64,000 bases of DNA from Rhizobium sp. BK313 (GCF_014193655.1 NZ_JACHZQ010000001.1:1922001-1986000), one strand, 5' to 3'; positions 28,768-38,895 are shown, counted from the stretch's first letter. The notes: generated by a model not told the origin, from the letters alone. Translations and numbers: made by a program.

Positions 28768-30033
28768 ATGGCTCACGATACCGGAAAGACGTCTGAAACT
28801 GTTCAGCTCAGTGCGATCCAGCACAGCCGCGATGTCGCCGCAAAACTGTCGGTGACTGCGCGCAAATTGCGCTTTTCGACATCGAAGCGAAGTCAGATCT
28901 TCAAGGTAGTCGGATTACGTCCGCGCCCGCTGGAACAAATTCTCGGCAGGATGATATTGGCTTGTACGGTATTGCTTCTTGTTATTCCGAACGCCGCTTC
29001 GATCTATTACTTTACACGCGTTGCTTCGAATCAATACCAGTCGGAAACGCGCTTTACCGTCCGGTCATCGACCCCGGCACTGGGGAAGGACCAATTGGCC
29101 AAGGTAACCGGCCTGCCTTCAGCGCAAATTGTTCAAAATACGCAGATCGTTACCAATTTCATCACCAGCAAGGACATGGTGGCTGCTCTTCAGGCCAAGG
29201 TCGATTTCCAAAAGCTTTACGGAAACCCGGCGATCGACCCGCTGGCGAGGCTAAAACAGGATGCGACGTCGGAAAAGATGCTCGACTATTGGGAAGATAT
29301 GGTCTCCGTCAAAACCGACGCGAACAGCGGTATCGTGACGGTCAAGGCCCGTGCCTTTTCGGCCGGCGATGCACAGAAGGTATTGCAAGAGGTTGTTGCT
29401 GCTGCCGAAGCCGTGGTCAACGACGTCAATAACCGCATCTGGCGCGATGTCATCGCCACCGCTCAAACCAATTTGGAGAATGCAAAGAATCAACTGCAGA
29501 AAACACGGGAGCAGCTTCAGCTTGCCCGCAATCAAACCGGCGTCCTCAGCGTCGAGGGATCATCGGCAATCCTCACGGGTTTGATCACGAACGTTCAGAC
29601 GGACAGAGTCAACCTTCAGCAGAAATACGATGCGCAGCTTGGAACAGTATCGCCCAATGCGCCACAGATGAAGGTTCTGAAGCGCGAAATCGACAGCAAG
29701 CAAAAGCAACTGGACGATCTGAACAGCCAGGTGGCAGGGCAGAATAAATCCGAGCAGAACCTTGCCGACGTATCGGTCGATATGTCTCAGCGAGAGTTGG
29801 AGCAAAGCCTGGCCGAACAGCAATTCGCTGCGAGCATGAGGACGCTGGAGCAAGTGCAGTTTGTCAGCAAACAACAGCTCCTTTATCTCGACACGTTTCT
29901 TGCGCCGGACCTGCCGGATGAAGCTCAATATCCTAAACGCGCGCTCTGGATCGGTGGCGTTTTGGGGGCGACCTTAGTGATTTGGGGCATCGTTGTCGGG
30001 CTGCTGACAACGGTGCGAAATCGTCTAGGGTGA
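28768..30033 (+). CDS. KpsE-like capsule export inner-membrane protein, copy 2
   Basis: A 421-residue second member of the KpsE family. Membrane segments lie at about 60-83 and near the C-terminus (IGGVLGATLVIWGIVVGLL). The periplasmic part carries SNQYQSETRFTVRS, like copy 1, and a strongly predicted coiled coil with many Gln and Lys (about 225-345). ATG at 28768 is chosen since AAGG lies 6 bases upstream; a TTG at 28750 is less likely. It is divergent in sequence from copy 1, so it is not a recent duplication. Confidence 0.9.
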   Translation: MAHDTGKTSETVQLSAIQHSRDVAAKLSVTARKLRFSTSKRSQIFKVVGLRPRPLEQILGRMILACTVLLLVIPNAASIYYFTRVASNQYQSETRFTVRSSTPALGKDQLAKVTGLPSAQIVQNTQIVTNFITSKDMVAALQAKVDFQKLYGNPAIDPLARLKQDATSEKMLDYWEDMVSVKTDANSGIVTVKARAFSAGDAQKVLQEVVAAAEAVVNDVNNRIWRDVIATAQTNLENAKNQLQKTREQLQLARNQTGVLSVEGSSAILTGLITNVQTDRVNLQQKYDAQLGTVSPNAPQMKVLKREIDSKQKQLDDLNSQVAGQNKSEQNLADVSVDMSQRELEQSLAEQQFAASMRTLEQVQFVSKQQLLYLDTFLAPDLPDEAQYPKRALWIGGVLGATLVIWGIVVGLLTTVRNRLG

Positions 30034-31160
30034 TCACGCTCGGTCGATCATCCATGCAAAGTCTGCGCGACATCGTCTACGGATTGATACCCAGGCCGCA
30101 GCCTTCAGCGACATCTCTTGACAGTATGGGGGGCACTGCAAAACGACTTCTCATCCTATCGCGATACCCTAATCCCAGTGCCAGCTATTATCTGGATGAG
30201 CGAACCAAAGCCCTTGCCAATATTCCGATCGTCGTGAAGGGGCTCGACGACAGATTGGATGACGTCGATGCTGAAGGGCTTTTTGTCATCATCTGCCGCT
30301 ATATCAAGGAGCCACAATTGCGCTGGCTGGAGGACAGGCGTGACCGCCTGGCGGGGGTAGCGTATTTCGTTGACGACGATATCCCCGCCGTCGTCACAGG
30401 CGACGAAGCGAGTTGGCCTTATAAATTCAGGCTGCTCAATTTTGCAGTCCGGCCGCTCCCGCGCCTCAACCGATTACTGACTCACCTATGGGCATCGACG
30501 GAGGCCCTCGCGGGCACACTCGCGAATGCGGGCCACACGGTGGAGATCCTTGCGCCGATGCCTGCGTGGCCGGCACGGAAATCAGCTGAGATCACCGGGC
30601 GAACGGCTGCGTCACTGAAGATGGTCTATCATGCGACCGGTATTCACCGCCATGAGCATGAGTTCCTGATGCCGATCGTCAGCTCGGCAATGCGCAAGCA
30701 CGGGAATTTGCATTTCGAGGTTTTTGCCGATGGCAATCTTGCGCGCCGATGGAAGCGCCAGGACATTGAGCCAGGCAGAATGACGATAACCCCGCAGTTG
30801 CCGTGGTCGTCCTACCTCGCGAGGACCACAGATCATGGCGCCGACATTGCCTTGGCGCCGCTCTTGGCGGGAAGGACCAATGATAGCCGGGCGGACACCA
30901 AGCGGATCGATATAAGCCGCATGGGGGCCGCAGCCATATTTTCCCGCTGCACGACTTTTGCACGTTGTGCCGTCGCCGGAGAGTTTCACATTGCAAACAC
31001 AATGGAGGAATGGCTGATGGCAATCGATCAGCTTGTGGAGGATGGAGACCGGCGAATTATCGCGCGCAATGCCACATTACAGTCCATAGAAAAAATGCGC
31101 CAAAGCGCGACGCTGGCATTTCCAGGCATACGTTTCGATGAACTTGGTGATATGGCTTGA
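30030..31160 (+). CDS. Glycosyltransferase (GT-B type, probable)
   Basis: About 376 residues. The start may be GTG at 30030, which overlaps the previous stop as GTGA, or ATG at 30054; neither has a strong binding site. A GT-B-like layout is suggested by the N-terminal KRLLILSRYPNPSASYYLDER region and the C-terminal half with LKMVYHATGIHRHEHEF, VFADGNL and a late motif DIALAPL. No family can be named with certainty, but position and fold suggest a sugar transferase building the capsule repeat. Its stop overlaps the next gene as TGATG. Confidence 0.75.
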   Translation: MITLGRSSMQSLRDIVYGLIPRPQPSATSLDSMGGTAKRLLILSRYPNPSASYYLDERTKALANIPIVVKGLDDRLDDVDAEGLFVIICRYIKEPQLRWLEDRRDRLAGVAYFVDDDIPAVVTGDEASWPYKFRLLNFAVRPLPRLNRLLTHLWASTEALAGTLANAGHTVEILAPMPAWPARKSAEITGRTAASLKMVYHATGIHRHEHEFLMPIVSSAMRKHGNLHFEVFADGNLARRWKRQDIEPGRMTITPQLPWSSYLARTTDHGADIALAPLLAGRTNDSRADTKRIDISRMGAAAIFSRCTTFARCAVAGEFHIANTMEEWLMAIDQLVEDGDRRIIARNATLQSIEKMRQSATLAFPGIRFDELGDMA

Positions 31161-33400
31161 TGGCCAGCCATGGAGGCGCTATCCGCTGCTGGGATTTGGA
31201 TATTAAGAAATCAATGACACTTAAGATTTTACCAAACGACGATCTTGAACAAGAGATTTCTCCCAATACGAATTCCAATCTTTGGAAATCCCTTGGCGAC
31301 GATCCTGCCTTCGAAATTCGATTCGCACCCGTCAGAAAAAAGCTAGTCGTCATTCATATAGCCGGCACCGATGAAGCCATCGACCCGAAGTTCTACGTCA
31401 ATCGCGGTCGCGGCTTCCGGGAAAAGGATGCGGTCGCGTTGCCGGCAGGGCGTCGCTTCATAGTCACAGCCGACGTGGGTGCCGTCGGCACCATCTGCTC
31501 GCTGCGCGCCGACCCGGCAAGTTTCCCAACCACGTTCAGCTTCGATGTTGCGGCATTTTCGTCGGCCAAATCAGCCGAGAAGCATATTTCAGCTCTACTC
31601 AGTGCGCATGGGCAAGCCGAACGGATCGATCTCGGCAAACTGGCGCAATACTGGACGAAGATACCGAAGCTGCCCTTCGGAAAGCGTTCGCCGGGCACGG
31701 CGATTCAATATGCGGAGGCGAGCTATCGGCTTGCCTCCGATCTCATTGCACTACCTGTTTCCTCGACGCAGGGACTGTGGCTGAGCGTTGTCGTTCCGGT
31801 CTACAACGCGCCGTCTCGGTATCTCGACGATCTCGTAAGATCCTTCGAAGCACAAAACGAAGAGGGTACGGAGCTCATTCTGAGCGATGACGGATCGACC
31901 TCGCCGGAAACACGGCGATGGTATGAGACGCAAAGATCGAAAGACAATGTCCGTTTCGTTCTGAACGAGAAGAACGGCGGCATAGCGGCCGCCACCAATG
32001 CCGGACTTTTGCACGCGCGCGGTCTCTGGGTCGCTTTCCTGGACCATGACGACGTGATCGCCCCTCATGCCTTCAAAGTCGTGCGACACACGTTCGAGCA
32101 GAATCCGAATGCGAACTTCCTATACACGGACGAACTGGTTGTCGACGATACGCTGAAGCCCACGGGTCTGATGTTGAAACCTGCCTATGACACCGTTCTT
32201 CTGACAGGCGTCAACTACATCAACCATTTCTCCATCTATCGCCGCAGCCGGCTTCAGGAGATCGGCCATCTCCGCACCGGATTTGACGGCTCTCAGGACT
32301 ACGACCTCCTGCTGCGCTATCTGGAAGGATTGCCCGACAATACCATCCTTCACCTGCCCTACCCTGCCTATTGGTGGCGGCGCAATGGCCGCACCTATTC
32401 GCGAAAATTCATGGATGCTGCGACCACCAACGCCAGAAAAGCGCTTGTCGAACGATTTGAGCGCCAACAGCAGTCCATTCGCGTCGAGGGGGCATTGACG
32501 AATACTTTGCATCGCGTGGTGTTCGAGCGTCCGGAGAATTCATGGCCGAAGATCTCCATCATTATTCCCAGCAAGGATAGTCTCGACCTGATTTCCAGGG
32601 TGCTGAAGGATATCTTCGAGCGAACGGACTATGCCAATTTCGAGGTGCTTGTCATCGACAACGGTTCTTCGGACAAAACCGTTCTGGATCTCTACGAGCA
32701 CTACCGCAAAAAGCATCCGCAGTTTTCAGCCTCGATCACGCCGGAGCCCTTCAATTTCTCCCGGTCGATCAATCGCGGTCTGCGCGCCGCCAAGGGCGAG
32801 CATTATCTGATCCTCAACAACGACGTCGAAATTGTCGATCCAGGCTGGCTGAAGGAGATGGTGGCCTGTCTCGCCTACGAGGGGACTGGCATCGTCGGCG
32901 CCAAGCTCCTCTATCCGAACGACAAGATCCAGCATGCCGGCGTCATCGTCGGCTTCGGTGGGCTGGCGGGTCATTGGTACATGAACAAGCCCAAGGAATT
33001 CGGCGGTCCGATGAACAGGCTACATGTCCGCAACTCGATGACCTGCGTGACAGGTGCGGTGATGCTGATTTCCGGCGACTGCGCCGAAGCAATCGGGACG
33101 TTCGATGAAGAGAATTTCGCCGTCGCCTATAATGACGTCGACTATTGCCTGCGCGCCCACAAGGCCGGTTTTCGCATCATATGGACGCCGTTTGCCTGCC
33201 TCTACCACCATGAATCGGTTTCAAGGGGATCGGACAAATCGGGGGAGCGGAAAAAGCGATTCGAACGAGAGAAAGACAATTTGCGCCGGCTGCACGGCAC
33301 CCAGACCTTTGCGGACCGGGCGATCAATCCAGCGTACAGCCGGGACAAATCTGACCCGAAGATTTTGCCAGGGACGAAGCTGCATATCCCGTCGATGTAA
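31160..33400 (+). CDS. Bifunctional glycosyltransferase with two GT-A (family 2) domains
   Basis: A 746-residue protein. After a 200-residue N-terminal region without recognised motifs come two GT2-type domains. The first, from about 208, has LSVVVPVYNAPS, LSDDGSTSP and the metal motif FLDHDD. The second, from about 465, has ISIIIPSKDS, VIDNGSSD and LILNNDVEI, ending with GTFDEENFAVAYNDVDYCLR. Such double transferases often polymerise disaccharide repeats. The ATG at 31160 overlaps the upstream stop; an ATG at 31214 is a second option. Last gene of the rightward capsule operon. Confidence 0.9.
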   Translation: MASHGGAIRCWDLDIKKSMTLKILPNDDLEQEISPNTNSNLWKSLGDDPAFEIRFAPVRKKLVVIHIAGTDEAIDPKFYVNRGRGFREKDAVALPAGRRFIVTADVGAVGTICSLRADPASFPTTFSFDVAAFSSAKSAEKHISALLSAHGQAERIDLGKLAQYWTKIPKLPFGKRSPGTAIQYAEASYRLASDLIALPVSSTQGLWLSVVVPVYNAPSRYLDDLVRSFEAQNEEGTELILSDDGSTSPETRRWYETQRSKDNVRFVLNEKNGGIAAATNAGLLHARGLWVAFLDHDDVIAPHAFKVVRHTFEQNPNANFLYTDELVVDDTLKPTGLMLKPAYDTVLLTGVNYINHFSIYRRSRLQEIGHLRTGFDGSQDYDLLLRYLEGLPDNTILHLPYPAYWWRRNGRTYSRKFMDAATTNARKALVERFERQQQSIRVEGALTNTLHRVVFERPENSWPKISIIIPSKDSLDLISRVLKDIFERTDYANFEVLVIDNGSSDKTVLDLYEHYRKKHPQFSASITPEPFNFSRSINRGLRAAKGEHYLILNNDVEIVDPGWLKEMVACLAYEGTGIVGAKLLYPNDKIQHAGVIVGFGGLAGHWYMNKPKEFGGPMNRLHVRNSMTCVTGAVMLISGDCAEAIGTFDEENFAVAYNDVDYCLRAHKAGFRIIWTPFACLYHHESVSRGSDKSGERKKRFEREKDNLRRLHGTQTFADRAINPAYSRDKSDPKILPGTKLHIPSM

Positions 33401-33461
33401 GGTCTCAGCGCCCGTCACGGGCTGAAGGAACCGCCGTGTTTGCAAACCGATCGAGCCGCCT

Positions 33462-33857
33462 TTATCCGCGATACTGCTCCTCGGTTACATATTCCATCCA
33501 GTCGGCGGCCTTGCCGTCCTGCATTTCCTGAATGGCGATGTGCGTCAATGCGCTATCCGGCCCCGCGCCGTGCCAGTGTTTTTCGCCCGGCGCAAACCAG
33601 AGGACGTCGCCGGCGTTGATTTCCCGGATTTCACCGCCCCAACTCTGCGCAAGGCCTTTGCCGGATGTCACCACCAGCGTTTGGCCAAAGGGATGCGTAT
33701 GCCAGGCCGTGCGGGCGGCTGGGTCGAAGCTGACATTGACGACCTGGACGCGAGCCGGTGCCGGCGCCTGCATCAATGGTTCCTGGTGTACGATGCCGGT
33801 GAAATATTCGGCCGGCGCCTTGAGCGAAGGGCGCGATCCATTAGGCTTGATCTCCAC
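33462..33857 (-). CDS. Cupin-domain protein
   Basis: A 131-residue single cupin. Metal-ligand motifs are visible as WHTHPFGQTLVVTSG (two His, a Gln in place of the usual Glu) and later PGEKHWHG. The fold begins with the EYFTGIVHQEPL segment, common in small cupins near carboxymuconolactone decarboxylases. Translation starts at GTG (33857) with AGGAGA upstream. Transcribed toward the end of the capsule operon. Substrate unknown. Confidence 0.85.
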   Translation of the reverse strand: MEIKPNGSRPSLKAPAEYFTGIVHQEPLMQAPAPARVQVVNVSFDPAARTAWHTHPFGQTLVVTSGKGLAQSWGGEIREINAGDVLWFAPGEKHWHGAGPDSALTHIAIQEMQDGKAADWMEYVTEEQYRG

Positions 33858-33975
33858 GGCGTTTCTCCTGATTTTGCCGATATGGCGGCGTCTTGCCGCA
33901 CCTCGTTCTCTGCCGCCAGCCTATGTCATTCAATGACGTCATCCAAGCGACAACGCCGATGATTTGCCTGACGCT

Positions 33976-36900
33976 TTACAGTTGGATCAGATCCAGATCC
34001 TTGCCGATCTCCCGTTTGGCAATCTCTACCAGGCTCATTTCATGGGTGAAGAGAATGGTCTGGAAACGCTCCGCCGTGCCGGCGAGCGCCTTGAGGCCAG
34101 CGCTGACACGATCATCGTCGAAAGTCTGGAAGATATCGTCGACGATCAACGGCGCGGGCTCGTTGCGGGACGAATAATCTTCGAGGAAAGCGAGCCGCAA
34201 GGCGAGATAAAGCTGATCGCCAGTGCCCTCGCTCAAGCCCTCCAGTGGCACACGCTCGCCGCCCGAACGCTCCGCCAGCAATTGCAAAATGTCCTTTTCG
34301 TCGTGCTCCTCGACCAGTCGCGTGAAGCGGTGGCCGGTCAGCAGCGAGAACAAATCCCCTGCCCGCGTGATGACCGGATCGGCCTGCTGCGCGCGATAGG
34401 CGTCCATCGAGCTTGCCAACATCCGTGCCGCGAGTTTCAGCACCACCCATTGCCGCGCCAGATCCTTGGCCTCCTGCTCGGCGGAGAGTTTTTCGAAGAC
34501 GGCATGTTCGGCGCTGACCCCGGTCTCCAGCGCACGCCGCTGGCGCTGGTTTTCCGCAAGGCGCGCCATGAGTTCACCATGCGCAGTGAATTGCCGGAGA
34601 TCTTCGGCGGTCAACCGTTCGATCTCCAGTTCCGCGGCGACGCGCTCGAAGCCGGCGAGCTGGGCGCGAGTTTCGTCCTCGTTGTCGCCGTCGGCCTGTT
34701 GGCGGAAACGGTTTCGACTTTCCATCAACCGCGTATTCAGCCGGGCACGCTCGCGCAGGCGCGACAGCAATGCCAGCAGATCGACATTCTCGGGCAGATC
34801 GGCCGTTAGACGGGCAAGATCGGCCATCACCATCGCAAACGCCTCGCCACAGCGGATAGCCTGCGCCTCCCCTTGCTGACGCTCCTCGTCGAGCCGGTCG
34901 CGCTTCTTCTGTTCAGCGCGCATCGCATTGACGCGGGCGTGCAGCGCCTCGGCCGCGGCGTCCGGCGGCAGGTGGTCGAGTTCATAGCCGGCGCTTGCGG
35001 CAAGCGTTGCGAGACGCCGCTCGAAATCGGCCATGTCGCGGCGCATGCCGCTGACGCGGCGCTGGCGGTTGTCGTGCTCCGCCAGAACATCCGGCAGCTC
35101 GGTCCATGCCTTCAAAGCGGCGGCCGCCATCTCCAGTGTCGCATCTGCGGGAAGACCGAACGGCAGGATTGCCTTGCCGAAGGTATCGCGCCAAGCGGCC
35201 TGCCGACGCTCGATATCCTGCTGCTGCTCGCCAAGACGTGTCAGCCGGTCGCGTGCCGAGACGATCTCGCCCTCGCGTGTGCGACTCTCACTCCAATACC
35301 CCGAAAGCAGACGGAGATGTTTTCGTAGCCCCTCCGCTATCGCACTCGGTGGCAGCCGGCCGCTTCTGTAGCCGGTGGCGTCGGCGATATCCTTCAGGGC
35401 CGGTGAGACACGCGCTTCAGCAAGGGCAGCTTCATCCCGCTCGTCCAGCAGATCGCGCAGAGCGCGGCGCTCCCGGAACAGTGCTTCGACCGCGCGTCGC
35501 CACTCCAGCATGGCCGCAGGATCGAGGGCGGTGACACCGCAGGGCTCGAATAGAGCCGCAAAGATCGCAAGTGCCTTTGCCAATGTTTCTTCGCACTGTC
35601 GCAGTCGCTTTGCCGCAGCCTCGCGCTCCCTTTGCAGCCGCGCCTGACGCAACCGATTGTCCGCGTGGCGCGAAACACGGTCCGCGTCACTCAATGCCGC
35701 ATCGGCCAAGCGATCCGCTTCGACAAGGCTTGTCGTGAAGGTGGCAATTGTTTTGCCATCTGGGGCTGGGCCACCATCCGCAAACCCATCGCGGATCGAT
35801 TGCCATAGGACATCACGAGCGTCGCGCACGTCGGCGATCTGTTCACGCGTGACGATCGGGCCGGTGCGCTCGGCATCCTCCAGCGCCTGCTCGATCTCGG
35901 CCAACTGCTCATCATGGACGCGCGCCTTGTCGGACGCCTCGCGCAGACTGCCACGGATGGCGTCGATCGTTTCGCGATGCGCGGCGATCTCGGCGCCATC
36001 CGGCAGCGGCGCGGCAAAGAGCCCTTCGATATCGGCAACCGGTGGGCGCAAGCGACCGGCGGCCTCCTGAAGGTCCGTTTTGATGCGGCGAATATGTGTC
36101 TCCAGCGCATCGAGACGGGCAAGAGTGGAGAGATCGCCGGACAATGCCTCCAATTGGTCGATATAGGACCGGGGATCGATCAGGCGGCCCGCGAGACTGT
36201 CTTTCTCCAGCGCCGCCAGTTGTCTGCGCTCGCTGTCCACTTGCTCTGCGATCCCCTGGCCCTGGAGGAGCAAACGCCTGCCTCCTTCGACCAGTTCGGA
36301 GAGGCGGGCGCGGTCGGCATCGCTCGGCTGCCGCTTGTCCACCTGCGCGACGTCGGCAAAGCCAAGCCGGCGGGCGAGTTGGGCAAGCACCGTGTCGTAA
36401 CCTGCCAACTCCTGATCGACGCGCGGCAGATCATGTCGCTGGCTGCGGTAGTTGCCGGTATCGGCAAAGAGCTGCGTGATATCGTCCGATATCTGCAGCA
36501 GATTTTCGTCTATCTCAATCGACGACAGCTCTTCGCCGGTACGCTTGGCCAGCTGCTGGGCACGGCGCAGCTCGTCCTCGGCAGAGCGCTTGTCGTTGAG
36601 ACTCTGCTCCAGCCGATCCGCAAAACCATCCGGTATCACGGCAAGATCGGCGAGGCGATCAAGTGCCGCCATCTCGCCATCGATTTCGGTTAACAGCGGC
36701 TGCAGCGTCTTTAACCTCTGCGATCGGTCGAGCGCCTGTCGCGTCTGATGGCGCTGGTCCTGCAGGCGCTCAAGCTCGGCTTCGAGCTCCGCGGATTCCG
36801 CCAGCAGCTTTTTCCAGTCGCCGGATTTGAGCTCATTGTCGCGTTCGGTCTTGCGAGCCTCGTCGTGGCGGTCCAGCGCCCGGTAAAAACCGCGATCCTT

Positions 36901-37437
36901 CGACCGCCGCTGGGCGAAGATGCCGTCCGCTTCACCCTCAAGAGACTGCCGCAGACGTGAGAGGCCCGTGAGGCCGGAGGCGGCGGAAAACAACAGGCTG
37001 CCGATCTCTCCGCCGCTGTGCAGCATGGCCGTCGCCCCTTGCCGCAATCGGAGAGAATCGAGACCGAAAGCGCGCTCGAAAACGTCGCGGCTCAAATTGC
37101 CAAGGAACGGCGCCAAGGCATCTTCGGCAAGCGGCGTCTCCTTATCGTCAGGAGCTAGCAAAGTGTTCTTGCGCCCGCGACGACGGCGAAAAGCGAGTGT
37201 CGCACCATCACAAGTGCTGATCGCCGCGCCGACACGCAAGCTTGTCGGCTCATGCAGAAAGCTTTGTTCGGCCGCAACGGGAAAGCCGAAAAGGAGATCG
37301 GAAATGGCGCTGAGCGCCGAGGACTTGCCGGCCTCGTTCGGCCCGTAGATGACATGCAGCTTCGCGCCGGCGCGAAAATCGAGCGTGCGGTCGGTCAGCG
37401 CCCCGTAGCGGAGAATGTCGAGCCGATTGAAGCGCAT
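33976..37437 (-). CDS. YhaN-type Rad50/SbcC-like ATPase
   Basis: A 1153-residue SMC-like protein: Walker A GPNEAGKSS at about 33-41, a long central coiled-coil region rich in Arg/Glu/Ala, and a C-terminal ABC half with LSEGTGDQLYLALRLAFLEDY and LIVDDIFQTFDDDR. No CxxC zinc hook is visible, which distinguishes YhaN from Rad50/SbcC. It starts three bases after the stop of the phosphoesterase gene, so the two should form one nuclease complex acting on DNA ends. The DNA substrate is inferred from family. Confidence 0.92.
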   Translation of the reverse strand: MRFNRLDILRYGALTDRTLDFRAGAKLHVIYGPNEAGKSSALSAISDLLFGFPVAAEQSFLHEPTSLRVGAAISTCDGATLAFRRRRGRKNTLLAPDDKETPLAEDALAPFLGNLSRDVFERAFGLDSLRLRQGATAMLHSGGEIGSLLFSAASGLTGLSRLRQSLEGEADGIFAQRRSKDRGFYRALDRHDEARKTERDNELKSGDWKKLLAESAELEAELERLQDQRHQTRQALDRSQRLKTLQPLLTEIDGEMAALDRLADLAVIPDGFADRLEQSLNDKRSAEDELRRAQQLAKRTGEELSSIEIDENLLQISDDITQLFADTGNYRSQRHDLPRVDQELAGYDTVLAQLARRLGFADVAQVDKRQPSDADRARLSELVEGGRRLLLQGQGIAEQVDSERRQLAALEKDSLAGRLIDPRSYIDQLEALSGDLSTLARLDALETHIRRIKTDLQEAAGRLRPPVADIEGLFAAPLPDGAEIAAHRETIDAIRGSLREASDKARVHDEQLAEIEQALEDAERTGPIVTREQIADVRDARDVLWQSIRDGFADGGPAPDGKTIATFTTSLVEADRLADAALSDADRVSRHADNRLRQARLQREREAAAKRLRQCEETLAKALAIFAALFEPCGVTALDPAAMLEWRRAVEALFRERRALRDLLDERDEAALAEARVSPALKDIADATGYRSGRLPPSAIAEGLRKHLRLLSGYWSESRTREGEIVSARDRLTRLGEQQQDIERRQAAWRDTFGKAILPFGLPADATLEMAAAALKAWTELPDVLAEHDNRQRRVSGMRRDMADFERRLATLAASAGYELDHLPPDAAAEALHARVNAMRAEQKKRDRLDEERQQGEAQAIRCGEAFAMVMADLARLTADLPENVDLLALLSRLRERARLNTRLMESRNRFRQQADGDNEDETRAQLAGFERVAAELEIERLTAEDLRQFTAHGELMARLAENQRQRRALETGVSAEHAVFEKLSAEQEAKDLARQWVVLKLAARMLASSMDAYRAQQADPVITRAGDLFSLLTGHRFTRLVEEHDEKDILQLLAERSGGERVPLEGLSEGTGDQLYLALRLAFLEDYSSRNEPAPLIVDDIFQTFDDDRVSAGLKALAGTAERFQTILFTHEMSLVEIAKREIGKDLDLIQL

Positions 37438-37440
37438 CGG

Positions 37441-38676
37441 TCAGCCTGCCCCCTGCCCGCGCGCCAGCAGCAATTGCCGCGCCTCCTCGATCAACATCTC
37501 GACGCTGTCATCCAGCGGCAGGGCCGCCGCACCCAGGCCGGACGGTAAGCGTATCGCGATCTCACCGACAAGCCTGTTCGCTTCCGCCACAATATCCGCA
37601 TCGCCGACATGTTCGGCCAGCAATTGCCCGAGATCGAGTGTGCCGTTGGCCTCCACCGCACGCGCGACAGGTGGATCCAGCCGCAGCTCCAGCTTCTCCA
37701 GCCAGATATCCTCGTGCACGCGATGGCAGGCGGCCTCGACTTCGTCGCGCCATTGCTGGCGGTTGGCCGCAATGGCGCCCTGCAGCGGCGTGATACCCGA
37801 CAGCCGGACGCGTAGCGCCATCATGCGCCCCGCCATATCATCGGCAAGCGGCTGCACTGCCAGCTCGACGCGGCGTAGGATCGCTGCCTGATCATCCTCG
37901 GGGTCGACGGATATATCGACCTGCCCAAACCGCGCCTCGTCGACGATCAGGCGTTCATGGCTGATACGACCCTCCTCAACGGTGACCAGAACAGCGCCCT
38001 TGGCCCCGCGCTCGCGGATGCTGCGGCCCTGCAGATTGCCCGGAAAGATCACCAGCGGGTCGCTCGCCACCACCTCATAGTCGTGCACATGGCCGAGCGC
38101 CCAATAGTCGTAGCCGCGCGACCGCAAGTCATCGACCGAGCACGGCGCATAGGGCGCGTGCGGCTCGCGGCCGGTGAGCGATGTGTGGAGGATGCCGATG
38201 TTGAACCAGCCGGACACTGGGGCGGGATAAGCCAGCGCCAGATTGTCATTGGCCGAGCGCTCGGCAAAGCCTTGCCCGTGCAGCGCTACTTGCAGTGCCT
38301 CCAGCTTCACCGAGCCGGGCTTATTCGTTGGGAATTCGTGGACATTGGAAGGCAGCGTGATGGTCTTGGTGATGACGCTGGCGGCGTCGTGATTACCGCG
38401 CAGCAGATAGACCGGAATGCCTGCCCGCTCCAACCGTGCCATTTCCCGATTGAAGAACAGGCCGATTTTGTTGTCCTTCCAATCACCGTCATAGACATCG
38501 CCGGCGATCAGGAAGAAATCGACCTGTTTCTCGATCGCCAGCCCGACCAGTGTCGAAAAAGCCTTGCGGCTGGCCTCCACGAAAACGGAGGCGACGGCAG
38601 CATCCTTCAACGCCAGCCCCTGGAAGGGACTGCCGAGATGCAGGTCGGCGGCATGGATGAAGCTGAAAGAGGGCAT
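37441..38676 (-). CDS. YhaO-type DNA repair exonuclease (metallophosphoesterase)
   Basis: A 411-residue calcineurin-like phosphoesterase of the Mre11/SbcD class. The metal motifs are HAADLHLGSPF, IAGDVYDGDWKD, LLRGNHDAAS and GHVHDYE, in order within the first 220 residues, followed by a capping region. GGAG lies 4 bases before the ATG. Immediately followed by the YhaN-like ATPase, giving the usual yhaON pair. Confidence 0.93.
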   Translation of the reverse strand: MPSFSFIHAADLHLGSPFQGLALKDAAVASVFVEASRKAFSTLVGLAIEKQVDFFLIAGDVYDGDWKDNKIGLFFNREMARLERAGIPVYLLRGNHDAASVITKTITLPSNVHEFPTNKPGSVKLEALQVALHGQGFAERSANDNLALAYPAPVSGWFNIGILHTSLTGREPHAPYAPCSVDDLRSRGYDYWALGHVHDYEVVASDPLVIFPGNLQGRSIRERGAKGAVLVTVEEGRISHERLIVDEARFGQVDISVDPEDDQAAILRRVELAVQPLADDMAGRMMALRVRLSGITPLQGAIAANRQQWRDEVEAACHRVHEDIWLEKLELRLDPPVARAVEANGTLDLGQLLAEHVGDADIVAEANRLVGEIAIRLPSGLGAAALPLDDSVEMLIEEARQLLLARGQGAG

Positions 38677-38895
38677 AAGCTCCGGTCATCGTCAGATATC
38701 TGGCACCCTCTTTTAGGGAAATACGAGTTCAATGAATACCTTGTGGCATCGGTCATCCAACGCTTTCGTCTATTGCCGGCTGCTGTCATACTCCTATGTC
38801 ACGCAATTGCGATCTTGGAGCTTCGCCATAGGCTTGTCCGCGCTGTGGGCGGCTGGTAGTGCCTTGGCGATTTCATCACGAACGGAGACATTTTC

